This document shows positions 1-7,655 of a stretch of DNA of 64,000 nucleotides, piece by piece. Location: NCBI GenBank assembly GCA_020634235.1, contig JACKCB010000001.1, forward strand, positions 372,001 through 436,000, read 5' to 3'. The stretch is from Ardenticatenaceae bacterium. GTDB taxonomy: Bacteria; Chloroflexota; Anaerolineae; Promineifilales; Promineifilaceae. The first letter of the stretch is position 1, and each line of letters starts with the position of its first letter. The translations under genes were made by a program, and so were the position numbers. A model generated the notes under the pieces. That model saw nothing but the letters and a program-made list of their open reading frames with translations. It searched no databases and was not told the DNA's origin.

Positions 1-73
1 GGGGTCTACCCAACAACTCGCTGCCAGGACGGTCCAACCATATCAACTGGGCTCCGTCCCGGCCGGGGCCAGA

Positions 74-1009
74 CTAAACAGCCGCGCTCTCCCGATACAT
101 AGGCGACAACGCCCGCACCTGCTGCTCCGCATGGTAACTACTGCGCACCAACGGGCCACTCTCAACCCATTTGTAACCCAGGTCAAGCCCATACTGGCGC
201 AGCTCTTCAAACTCTTCCATCAAATAATAACGCTCCAGCGGCAAATGCTGCCGGCTGGGCTGCAAATACTGGCCAATCGTCAAGATGTCCACCCCGCAAT
301 CGGCCAGGTCGCGCATCACCGCCTTTACTTCATCCATCTCTTCACCCAGCCCCAACATGATGCCGCTCTTGGTCAGCACATCGGGCTGCATGCGGCGCGC
401 ATTACGCAGCGTCGTCAACGCCCACTCATACTTGTCCTGCGGCTGCACCTTCTTAAACAGGCGGGGCACCGTCTCCACGTTGTGGTTAAGGATCTCCGGC
501 CGGGCATCCATCACAATCTTCAACGCCGCTTCACTCCCCTTAAAGTCAGGGATCAGCACCTCAATGGAGCAGCCCGGCTGCACCTCGCGAATACGCTGGA
601 TAACCAGGGCAAAGATGGGCGCGCCCCCGTCCTTGCGCTCATCCCGGTTAACCGACGTGATCACCACGTGACGCAGATTCATCGCCCGCACCGCCTCAGC
701 CACCCGCGCCGGCTCTTCCCAATCCAGGGGCAGCGGCCGGCCGGTCTTGATGTCACAAAAGCCACAGCTGCGGGTGCAGATGTCACCCATAATCAGGAAT
801 GTGGCCGTGCCCGACCCCCAGCATTCGCCAATGTTGGGGCACAGCGCCTCTTCGCACACCGTGTGCAGTTGCTTGGTGCGCATCAAGCGCTTCAGAAAGT
901 CATAGTTCTCACCGTTGGGCACCCGTACACGAATCCATTCCGGACGGCGGCGCAGTTTCGGTGCTTGCTCGGTGGTGGTGATGGAGGCGGGGTCAATCAG
1001 TGAAGCCAT
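74..1009 (-). CDS. lipA: Lipoyl synthase
   Basis: Radical SAM enzyme that inserts two sulfurs into protein-bound octanoyl groups to make lipoyl cofactors. Both expected iron-sulfur ligand sets are visible: the auxiliary-cluster cysteines C52, C57 and C63 (CEEALC...GEC) and the radical SAM triad C78, C82, C85 (CTRSCGFC). The C-terminus carries the conserved RSSYHA motif that supplies a serine ligand. The length of 311 residues is normal for the family. It lies downstream of lipB on the same strand with an 81-bp gap, so the two steps of lipoate assembly are probably co-transcribed. The ATG at 1009 is preceded by a GGGA-type ribosome site. Identification is secure. Confidence 0.97.
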   Translation of the reverse strand: MASLIDPASITTTEQAPKLRRRPEWIRVRVPNGENYDFLKRLMRTKQLHTVCEEALCPNIGECWGSGTATFLIMGDICTRSCGFCDIKTGRPLPLDWEEPARVAEAVRAMNLRHVVITSVNRDERKDGGAPIFALVIQRIREVQPGCSIEVLIPDFKGSEAALKIVMDARPEILNHNVETVPRLFKKVQPQDKYEWALTTLRNARRMQPDVLTKSGIMLGLGEEMDEVKAVMRDLADCGVDILTIGQYLQPSRQHLPLERYYLMEEFEELRQYGLDLGYKWVESGPLVRSSYHAEQQVRALSPMYRESAAV

Positions 1010-1090
1010 TTCTCGTCCCTTTTACGCAAACCGGCCAACCGGCCGGGCAATCTGTTTAGCCAGCAGAAGGTCAGCCACAGACCCATACAG

Positions 1091-1822
1091 TCAGGTCTCG
1101 CGCCGCCGTTCTTCACCCTCATTGTACGCAGAAACAAAAGGCGTCGCAAACCTGGTTTCAACTTGAAACAGACTGGCAAAGGCGGCCACCAGGGGAGAAA
1201 TGACCTCCTGTATCGCCACCGGCCGGGATAAACACTCGGCCAGACTGGTGACGCCATGCTCCTCAATCCCACAAGGCACAATCCCGGCAAAGTGGTCCAG
1301 GTTGGGGTCCACATTCAAGGCAAAACCATGGCTGCTAATGCCCTGGCTGTTAACCTTCACCCCAATGGCGGCGATCTTGCGCGGCCCGGCCGGGGTGTCC
1401 ACCCACACCCCCGTATAACCTGGATAGCGCCAGCCGCGCACGCCAAAAACCGCCAGCGTCGCCATCAACACCCCCTCAATCTCACGCAGATACAGGTGCA
1501 GGTCCGGCCGGGCCAGCCCTCGATTACCATACAACCGCTTCAAATCCAGGATAGGATAGCCCACCAACTGCCCCGGACCATGATAAGTGATATCACCACC
1601 CCGGTCTACCCAATGCAGCCCAATCCCCGCCGCGGCCCGCTGCGCCTCATCCAGCAGCAGGTGCGCCTCTTTGCCACTGCGCCCCAGCGTATACACCGGT
1701 TCATGCTCCAGCAGCAGCAGCCGGTCCGGCAGGGCAGCCGCCGTGCGTTCCGCCACCAAAGCCTTTTGCATATTCCAGGCCGCCTCATATGAGACGCGCC
1801 CCAGCCAGCTTATCTCAACCAT
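1091..1822 (-). CDS. lipB: Octanoyl-[ACP]:protein octanoyltransferase
   Basis: Transfers octanoate from acyl carrier protein to the lipoyl domains of 2-oxoacid dehydrogenases and GcvH, giving LipA its substrate. Family signatures include GRSGKEAHLL near the N-terminus, HGPGQLVGYPILDL, the lysine segment GVKV followed by SSHGFALNV, and the catalytic cysteine in PCGIEEHGVTSL. I start it at the ATG at 1822 (MVEISWLGRV) rather than the ORF-maximal codon at 1849, because homologues begin here and a -10-like TACAAT sits only 6 nt upstream (1829-1834), overlapping the longer version. This gives 243 residues, normal for LipB. Transcription may therefore be leaderless. The lipA gene follows. Confidence 0.95.
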   Translation of the reverse strand: MVEISWLGRVSYEAAWNMQKALVAERTAAALPDRLLLLEHEPVYTLGRSGKEAHLLLDEAQRAAAGIGLHWVDRGGDITYHGPGQLVGYPILDLKRLYGNRGLARPDLHLYLREIEGVLMATLAVFGVRGWRYPGYTGVWVDTPAGPRKIAAIGVKVNSQGISSHGFALNVDPNLDHFAGIVPCGIEEHGVTSLAECLSRPVAIQEVISPLVAAFASLFQVETRFATPFVSAYNEGEERRRET

Positions 1823-1828
1823 GCCCCT

Positions 1829-1834
1829 ATTGTA
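1829..1834 (-). promoter_or_regulatory. -10 element directly before lipB start
   Basis: TACAAT on the minus strand ends 6 nt before the lipB ATG, so the predicted transcript start falls on or next to the start codon. No matching -35 hexamer is clear. It is one of four such arrangements in the window. Confidence 0.45.
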
Positions 1835-2001
1835 CGTCAAGATTCGCACATTAGCCGGTCAGCGTCTCAGCACGCTCAACATTACCACGCGTCAGCTAGC
1901 GAACAAACTGCCCAGCCCCGCTGACCGGCAGACACGCTGACTGGCTGACCCACTAACCAACTTCATTGGCCAATAGCTTTACGTAATGCGCCAACATGCG
2001 C

Positions 2002-2007
2002 TATAAT
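2002..2007 (+). promoter_or_regulatory. -10 element directly before the amidase start
   Basis: TATAAT at 2002-2007 has a weak -35 (TTTACG, 1978-1983) 18 nt upstream. The ATG at 2017 begins 9 nt after the hexamer, which predicts a leader of at most 2-3 nt. Confidence 0.55.
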
Positions 2008-2016
2008 ATCGACATA

Positions 2017-2793
2017 ATGCAGCGCGAGAATCAGGACATAGCGACCAACAACTTCTTTTTGTGGCGGTTCATTGTGCAGAACATGCCGGCCCTCCTCTTT
2101 CTGCTGCTGGCCGCGGGCGGCATGATGGCCACCTACTTCTTCTTCACCCCCGCCGCCAACGGCCAGGCCAGCGCCGTCGTGCTGCCCGACCGGCAGGTCA
2201 TTCTCTCCGGACCCATCTTCAAGCTGCTACCCGCCCGCGCCGTCATACAGCGCTTCGCGCAGAGCCTGCCGCCAACACGCATCGCCATCATCTCCGGCCA
2301 CATGAACAACGACGCCGGCGCCGTGTGCGACGACGGCCTGACCGAAGCGCAGGTAAACCTGGACATCGCCCTGCGAGTCGCCGAACAACTACGCGAGCGC
2401 GGCGTGCGTGTCCTGATTTTCGCCGAATTCGACCCGCGCCTGACCAATTTCAGCGGCGACGCGCTCATCTCCATTCACGCTGATTCCTGCAACTATGTCA
2501 ACGATCTGGCCACCGGCTTCAAAATCTCCCCCTCGCCCATCTCGGACTCAGAAACCCTTTACAACTGTGTCGAGTCAGAGTATGAAGCGGCCACTGGCAT
2601 GACTTTCCACGCCAACACCATCACGCCAGACATGGCTGACTATCACGCCTTCCGTGAATTGGCGGTAGGCACACCGGCCATTATCATTGAAACTGGCTTT
2701 ATGAATCTGGATCGTGAGATGCTCACGGTCAACGCCGAAAAGCCGGCCACGGGAATTGCCAATGGCATCTTGTGCTTCCTGGGAGAACGTTGA
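2017..2793 (+). CDS. N-acetylmuramoyl-L-alanine amidase (Amidase_3-like), membrane-anchored
   Basis: Likely a zinc peptidoglycan amidase that cleaves the bond between MurNAc and the stem peptide outside the cell. One N-terminal membrane segment (about residues 20-45, rich in L, A and F) would anchor it. The catalytic domain shows the Amidase_3 order of motifs: ISGHMN (zinc His), a glutamate in LTEAQVN, ISIHADSC (zinc His) and the C-terminal IIIETGFMN (catalytic Glu). About 258 residues. The ATG at 2017 is chosen because a TATAAT -10 at 2002-2007 would lie inside any longer version. The stop overlaps the start of the next gene (TGATG), so it is probably translationally coupled with the L,D-transpeptidase, a second wall enzyme. 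Confidence 0.8.
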   Translation: MQRENQDIATNNFFLWRFIVQNMPALLFLLLAAGGMMATYFFFTPAANGQASAVVLPDRQVILSGPIFKLLPARAVIQRFAQSLPPTRIAIISGHMNNDAGAVCDDGLTEAQVNLDIALRVAEQLRERGVRVLIFAEFDPRLTNFSGDALISIHADSCNYVNDLATGFKISPSPISDSETLYNCVESEYEAATGMTFHANTITPDMADYHAFRELAVGTPAIIIETGFMNLDREMLTVNAEKPATGIANGILCFLGER

Positions 2794-4019
2794 TGACTGA
2801 CGCTAATCAAAGTGAACTGCTTGCTGCTCGCCAGGCGATTGCCACCGGCCGGGTATCAGAGGCACGCCGCCTGCTGCAAAACTACGTGCGCCACTCCCCA
2901 AACGACCATCTCGGCTGGTTATGGTTGGCCGGCGTTACCAGTTCACCCCAGGCCAGCCTGGAATACCTGGCCCGCGCCGAGCGACTAAAGCCGGGCGACC
3001 CGGCCGTGGCCAAAGCACGCACCTGGGCCGAACAGCGCCTGGCCACCCAGGCTCCCCAGGCTCCCCAGGCTCCCCAGGCTCCCCATGCTCCCCATGCTCC
3101 CCAGGCTCCCCGGCCGGAGCAGCCACCCATCTCCCCACCCATCCGCAGCACCCGGCCGGGAACCGCCACCCCTCCACCTACCAAGACCGACCAGCTCGTA
3201 GCCCACTTTCGCCAGAGCAGCCAGGCCCCATCAGAGGCAGCACCGCCTACCCGCCGCTACCGCTGGCTGGCCGCCGCAGCAGCCCTCATGGCCCTGCTGG
3301 CCATCCTGGCCATCGCCGCCCTGCTCACCAACCCCCAACTGCTGCCCACCAGCATTGTGTTGGCCGCCGGCCCGGCCGGGAACAACCCCACATCTGAGAC
3401 CGCCAACACATCCACCACCAGCGGAGGTAGCCCAGCCATCGCCGCAACCGCCGTCAGCGCCACCCCCCTACCCAGCCCCACTGCCAGCGAACCAGAGCCT
3501 ATCGGCGAACCTTCAGCCACGCCCACCCAAACCCCCTTCCCCACACCCACCCTGGCCCCCACCTTCACCCCCGTACCCAGCCCCACACCCGCTCCCACCG
3601 TCATCGTCTACCCTGGCGGCGACGACATCCTCAGCACCATCAGCGTCGCCGCCGGCGAGCGCTGGATCGACGTCAACCTCAGCACGCAAACGCTGGTCGC
3701 CTACGAAGGCTCCCAACCGGTCTTCACCACCCTCATTTCCAGCGGCATGGCCGGCCACGCCACCGTCACCGGCCAGTTCCACGTCTGGCTCCGCTTCGAG
3801 TCGCAGACCATGGATGGCCGCTTGCTCGGCTACGATTACTACCTGGAAGACGTGCCCTACGTCATGTACTTCTACAACGACTACGCCCTGCATGGCACCT
3901 TCTGGCACAACAACTTCGGCACGCCCATGAGCCACGGCTGTGTCAACCTGGCCACCCCCGACGCCCAATGGCTGTACAACTGGTCTAGCCTGGGTACCAT
4001 GGTTAACGTTCACTATTAG
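2793..4019 (+). CDS. L,D-transpeptidase (YkuD) with cytoplasmic N-domain and membrane segment
   Basis: Predicted peptidoglycan cross-linking or protein-anchoring enzyme. Residues 1-80 form a short helical, TPR-like region. A proline-rich linker follows, made by a 9-bp tandem DNA repeat (PQA/PHA units). One membrane helix lies at about residues 155-180. Next comes a low-complexity Ser/Thr/Pro stretch, then a C-terminal YkuD domain from about residue 285 with the catalytic SHGCVN motif near residue 380. The order implies the catalytic domain is outside. The ATG at 2793 overlaps the upstream stop; an in-frame GTG at 2772 is possible but less likely. The combination of TPR-like head and long Pro/Thr stalk is common in Chloroflexota wall proteins. 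Confidence 0.88.
   Translation: MTDANQSELLAARQAIATGRVSEARRLLQNYVRHSPNDHLGWLWLAGVTSSPQASLEYLARAERLKPGDPAVAKARTWAEQRLATQAPQAPQAPQAPHAPHAPQAPRPEQPPISPPIRSTRPGTATPPPTKTDQLVAHFRQSSQAPSEAAPPTRRYRWLAAAAALMALLAILAIAALLTNPQLLPTSIVLAAGPAGNNPTSETANTSTTSGGSPAIAATAVSATPLPSPTASEPEPIGEPSATPTQTPFPTPTLAPTFTPVPSPTPAPTVIVYPGGDDILSTISVAAGERWIDVNLSTQTLVAYEGSQPVFTTLISSGMAGHATVTGQFHVWLRFESQTMDGRLLGYDYYLEDVPYVMYFYNDYALHGTFWHNNFGTPMSHGCVNLATPDAQWLYNWSSLGTMVNVHY
3051..3104 (+). repeat. 9-bp tandem repeat inside the L,D-transpeptidase gene
   Basis: Six consecutive 9-bp units GCTCCCCAG or GCTCCCCAT, followed by a partial seventh, encode alternating APQ/APH triplets in the linker between the N-terminal region and the membrane helix. 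The exact repetition suggests copy-number variation by slippage. Confidence 0.9.
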
Positions 4020-4457
4020 CCACACCCGCTACCCGGCCGGGGCACAAATCGCAGCCCAGCAAGATGGCTGCCGGCCAGGTGAGCTAGCGAGCCATTTCAC
4101 CCCGCATATTGCCAAACCACCAGCCACTCATTATACTGTGAGTAATCAAGGCAAACCGTTTCCTGCCGGTTTGCCAGGTGATCGCAACTGATTCTTGCGA
4201 CGAGACACATATCCTGCAACACATGCGGGGTAGGACAGAACGGGGGGTACTCCGCAGGGACGCAGCTTAGGTGTTGGGCCATTTCACATACATCAACCGT
4301 TCCAATTGACGCATCGTGAGGAAAGCGGAGCGCCTGAGCACCTGCCCCCAAACCCCCAGACCCCGATCACATGCACCCAACGGCCGCTATCGTGGTGCAA
4401 AGCCCGCCCTGGCAGCAGGCCTGGCGGTGGGTTCTCGGCACTTGCGGAGGGAAGAAA
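4020..4457. other. Intergenic region without a convincing gene
   Basis: 438 bases between two plus-strand genes. The minus-strand open frame at 4097-4351 has no ribosome site and no recognisable features. The only structure I see is an inverted repeat at 4150-4158/4167-4175 (GGCAAACCG/CGGTTTGCC, 8-nt loop), possibly a terminator for the L,D-transpeptidase although it lacks a T-tract. One CCCGGCCGGG copy lies near 4032. Confidence 0.5.
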
Positions 4458-5117
4458 ATGGACAACTCGCTTGAGAGTGACTTCCTAAAAAGCCGGCTGC
4501 TGCCCGAGGAGAAAGTAATCTACCAGGTGCCACGCAACTGGCTCAAGGTATTGGAAATCGTGGCGAACGTGCTAGTGGCCCTGCTCATGGGGGCTGCCTA
4601 CGTCCTGTTATCCGGCTGGCAGCAAAATATCATCACGTTCGCCACCCTATCTACTGTCTACACCCTATCCGACGTCTACCTGGTGCAGGGGCTGGGCATC
4701 GTTCGCCTGGCGCTGCTGATTCTGGCCGCTTACATCCTGCTCTTCAGCCTGATTCAACTGCTGGTCCTGTTCTGGGCCAAAGCCGTCCTGACGGACCGGC
4801 GCGTCTTGGGGAAAACTGGGCGGAATATCCTGCGCACGTTCGATATTCCCCTGGACAAAATCGCCTGGGTAGACTTCCCGAATCACGTTTTCTCAAAGGG
4901 GCCGATCAACATCCACACCAAGGATGGGAAAAACACCATCCTTTGGAACCTGGCCAGTCCTGGCACCTTCTTAGGATACCTGGAGACCAGCTATACGCCC
5001 GAGAACGTGCCAGTCATTCACAAGCAGACGATGTGGGGTCAGGTGGTCCTTTTCGTCGTGGTCGGGTTGGCTTTGGCGTTCCTCATCGTCAGTGCCTTCT
5101 TCATCTACACGACCTGA
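4458..5117 (+). CDS. Membrane protein with PH-like domain, function unknown
   Basis: A 219-residue protein. Two hydrophobic regions near residues 30-55 and 80-115 form membrane helices. They are followed by a bacterial PH-like region (KAVLTDRRVL ... FDIPLDKIAWVDF), in which the TDRRV turn is characteristic of bPH domains. A last helix lies at the C-terminus (VVLFVVVGLALAFLIVSAFF). I start at the ATG at 4458, preceded by GGAGG at 4446-4450, rather than at upstream in-frame codons. Function is unknown. It is transcribed convergently with the phosphodiesterase gene downstream, with a shared terminator-like repeat between them. Confidence 0.75.
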   Translation: MDNSLESDFLKSRLLPEEKVIYQVPRNWLKVLEIVANVLVALLMGAAYVLLSGWQQNIITFATLSTVYTLSDVYLVQGLGIVRLALLILAAYILLFSLIQLLVLFWAKAVLTDRRVLGKTGRNILRTFDIPLDKIAWVDFPNHVFSKGPINIHTKDGKNTILWNLASPGTFLGYLETSYTPENVPVIHKQTMWGQVVLFVVVGLALAFLIVSAFFIYTT

Positions 5118-5131
5118 TGAGCGCTGCGGGA

Positions 5132-5188
5132 GATTGGACCAATCTACCCCCACGGCCACACTACCGGCCGGGTGGAATTGGTCCAATC
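5132..5188. terminator. Inverted repeat between convergent genes
   Basis: GATTGGACCAAT (5132-5143) and its exact complement (5177-5188) form a 12-bp stem around a 33-nt loop that holds one CCGGCCGGG copy. It lies between convergent genes and is a candidate bidirectional terminator, without a clear T-tract. Confidence 0.5.
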
Positions 5189-5206
5189 GTAGCAGTTACT
5201 GCCACG

Positions 5207-5707
5207 CTACCAGTTGGCAATCGTCCGAAAATCGGCCAGCCCGGTAGCCAGGTCCAGCAGGCAAATTGAGCGGGACTCGTGCCGCCTATCCCCCAGCGCG
5301 CCCGGGTTGATGATGCGCGTCCGTCCCACCAGCTCATCCCGCCGCTGGTGGGTGTGGCCGTGGAAGACGTAGGCATACCGGCCGGAGCCAACCAACGCCT
5401 CCAACTTGCCCGGCAAATGGCCATGCGTCGCCGCAATCATCGTCTCCCCCACCCGGCCGGTGTACACCGGCCCCACCACATTGCGCTCATCCTGCGCCTT
5501 CAGCTCCCGCTGAATGGCCGCCGCGTCGCGGTCCATGTTGCCCAACACGTAAATGACCTGGAAACCACGCAACAACGCCAGCGCCCCCGGCCGGGTCAGG
5601 TCACCACAATGCACCAGCAGCGTCACCCCCTCCGCCCGAAAAATCTCCACCGCCCGCTTCAGATTCCCCAGATGGTCGTGACTATCCGACAAAATACCCA
5701 GTCGCAT
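5207..5707 (-). CDS. YfcE/MJ0936-family phosphodiesterase
   Basis: Small calcineurin-like metallophosphoesterase. Metal-binding motifs appear in order: GILSDSHDH (DxH), LVHCGDL (GD), VLGNMDRD (GN), ATHGHL (GH) and FHGHTHQR (GHTH). These are the complete set for the YfcE/MJ0936 family, which hydrolyses phosphodiesters of unknown physiological substrate. About 166 residues, normal for the family. I take the ATG at 5707 (MRLGILSDSHD), because the longer frame would run into trpA, whose stop lies 5 bp upstream. The gene is probably co-transcribed with trpA, but no functional link is apparent. Confidence 0.88.
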   Translation of the reverse strand: MRLGILSDSHDHLGNLKRAVEIFRAEGVTLLVHCGDLTRPGALALLRGFQVIYVLGNMDRDAAAIQRELKAQDERNVVGPVYTGRVGETMIAATHGHLPGKLEALVGSGRYAYVFHGHTHQRRDELVGRTRIINPGALGDRRHESRSICLLDLATGLADFRTIANW

Positions 5708-5712
5708 AAGGC

Positions 5713-6540
5713 TTAGGCCGCCTCCCACTGCCGCAGGGCCGCTTGCAGCTCCCGTACAAACGCCCGTGCCGCAGCCGGCTTATCCACCGCCGCATCCACC
5801 GCATTAATCAGCGCGCTGCCCACAATCACGCCATCGGCAAAATCGCCCACCTCCGCCGCCTGGGCCGCCGTGCTAATGCCAAAGCCCACCGCCAGCGGTA
5901 CCTGCGCCTGCGCCCGCACGTTAGCCACAAACTGGCGCAGCCCAGCAGCCAGCCCGGCCCGTGCCCCAGTCACCCCCGTCAGGCTCACCAGATAAATGAA
6001 CCCCTGCGCCCGGCCGGTGACATTGGCCACCCGCCGCGCATTGCTAGTTGGGGCGAGAAAATGAACCAGCACCAAACCGGCCTCGTTAGCCAGCGCTTCC
6101 AACTCATCCGCCTCCTCCGGTGGCAGGTCCGGCACAATGAAGCCATCCACCCCCGCCGCCGCCGCGTCGGCCACGTAGCGCGCCGGGCCATAGGCCAGGA
6201 TAGGGTTCACATAGCCCATCAGCATCGCCGGCGTCTGCACGCCGCGCGCCCGTAATTCGCGAACCATGCTCAAACAGCCAGCCGTCGTCGTGCCCCCCTC
6301 CAACGCCCGCTGCGTACTGCGCTGAATGGTCGGGCCATCGGCCAGCGGGTCGCTAAACGGCACCCCCAGCTCCAGCAAATCGCTGTATGGGGCGATGGCC
6401 GTCAGCACATCTAGCGCCGTCTCGCGGTCAGGGTAGCCCAGAGTGAAATAGGGCATCAGCGCCGCCGACTGGCGCTGCAACGCATTCGCAAAAGCGGCCT
6501 GGATTCGCTCCCGGCCGGGGGTTGTCACCATCATCATCAC
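5713..6540 (-). CDS. trpA: Tryptophan synthase alpha chain
   Basis: Cleaves indole-3-glycerol phosphate to indole and glyceraldehyde 3-phosphate, in complex with TrpB. Diagnostic motifs are PYFTLGYPD, LELGVPFSDPLADGP with the catalytic glutamate, VDGFIVPDLPPEE with the second catalytic acid, and the phosphate-binding GFGIS near the C-terminus. 275 residues. Four ATG codons lie in tandem at the start; GAGGA stands 4 nt before the first (6540), so the exact start is uncertain by up to three residues. No other trp gene is in the window, so trpA has been separated from a classical operon here. Confidence 0.96.
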   Translation of the reverse strand: MMMMVTTPGRERIQAAFANALQRQSAALMPYFTLGYPDRETALDVLTAIAPYSDLLELGVPFSDPLADGPTIQRSTQRALEGGTTTAGCLSMVRELRARGVQTPAMLMGYVNPILAYGPARYVADAAAAGVDGFIVPDLPPEEADELEALANEAGLVLVHFLAPTSNARRVANVTGRAQGFIYLVSLTGVTGARAGLAAGLRQFVANVRAQAQVPLAVGFGISTAAQAAEVGDFADGVIVGSALINAVDAAVDKPAAARAFVRELQAALRQWEAA

Positions 6541-6585
6541 ATCCTCAGAAGCATTTTAGCTACTGGCTGACCGGCCGACCTGCGC

Positions 6586-7611
6586 CTAGGCCATTTGCCA
6601 GCTCGGCAGCACGTCAAAGTCCAACCCCTGCCGTTCGCCTGCCAAAAAGCGCTGGTGCGCCGCCGCGGCAATCATCGCCGCATTATCCGTACACAGCACC
6701 GGCGCTGGAAAGCGCACCGGCACCGCCAACGCCTCGCCCATAGCCCGGCGCAGCGCCCGGTTAGCCGAAACGCCGCCGGCCAGATGCACCGCCGCCACGT
6801 CATAAGCCTGGGCGGCATGGGCCGTCTTGCTCACCAGCACATCCACCACCGCCGCCTGAAAACTGGCCGCCAGGTCGGCCACCGGCAGGCGGCCACCGGC
6901 AAAGCGCTGCGTCTCCCGCAGCACAGCCGTCTTCAATCCACTGAAGCTGAAATTGTACGCATCATCCGGAACAGCCCGCGGAAATCTGAACGCTGCGGCG
7001 TTGCCCTGGGTCGCCGCCCGGTCAATGGCCGGTCCCCCCGGATAAGGCAGGCCCAGCAAGCGCCCCACCTTATCAAACGCCTCCCCGGCCGCGTCATCCA
7101 GCGTCCCGCCCAGATGCACATAATGCAGATGCTCGCGCATCAGGTACAGCTCCGAATGGCCGCCGCTGACCACCAGGGTCAACACCGGAAAGGTAATTTC
7201 AGCCGCCGCTTCATCCAGCCACAGCGAGTAAATGTGCCCCTCAATGTGGTTGATGCCCAGCAGCGGCTTGCCACTGCCCAGGGCCAACCCCTTGGCCACA
7301 TTCACCCCCACCAGCAGCGACCCCACCAGCCCCGGACCACGCGTCACGGCCAGGCAGTCCAGGTCGTCATAGCCCAGGTGCGCCTCGTTCATTGCCTGCT
7401 GCACCACGGCATGCACCACCTCAATATGCTTGCGCGAAGCCACCTCCGGAAACACGCCGCCATACTGCGCGTGCAAATCCGTCTGGCTGGCAATGACGTT
7501 GCTCAGAATCGTGCGGCCGTTCTCAACCACGGCGGCGGCCGTTTCGTCGCACGAGGTCTCAATGGCCAAAATGCGGGTGCTTCGTTCTAAAGTAGGCGGA
7601 AATTGCGTCAT
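6586..7611 (-). CDS. tsaD: tRNA N6-adenosine threonylcarbamoyltransferase
   Basis: Catalytic subunit for the t6A37 modification of tRNAs that read ANN codons. Seen are the ASKHA-fold start (RILAIETSCDETAAAVV), the metal-binding histidines in GINHIEGHIYS, the VSGGHSELY loop, the GEAFDKVGRLLGLPYPGGP signature, and HLAGGVSANRALR near the C-terminus. 341 residues, normal for the family. It lies between selA and trpA on the minus strand with gaps of about 45 bp, consistent with one housekeeping transcript. Partners TsaB, TsaE and TsaC are not in the window. Confidence 0.97.
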   Translation of the reverse strand: MTQFPPTLERSTRILAIETSCDETAAAVVENGRTILSNVIASQTDLHAQYGGVFPEVASRKHIEVVHAVVQQAMNEAHLGYDDLDCLAVTRGPGLVGSLLVGVNVAKGLALGSGKPLLGINHIEGHIYSLWLDEAAAEITFPVLTLVVSGGHSELYLMREHLHYVHLGGTLDDAAGEAFDKVGRLLGLPYPGGPAIDRAATQGNAAAFRFPRAVPDDAYNFSFSGLKTAVLRETQRFAGGRLPVADLAASFQAAVVDVLVSKTAHAAQAYDVAAVHLAGGVSANRALRRAMGEALAVPVRFPAPVLCTDNAAMIAAAAHQRFLAGERQGLDFDVLPSWQMA

Positions 7612-7655
7612 AAGTCACTCGGTCCAATTGCCGGCTCATACCGGCCAGCAGCCCG

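Noticed and set aside
131..1003. Long plus-strand open frame opposite lipA
   Set aside because: It is the GC-rich shadow of lipA; composition is Gln/His/Arg-rich with no motif, and lipA is certain.
4097..4351. 84-codon minus-strand frame in the intergenic region
   Set aside because: No ribosome site, no motif and no neighbour in the same direction; kept only as a note.
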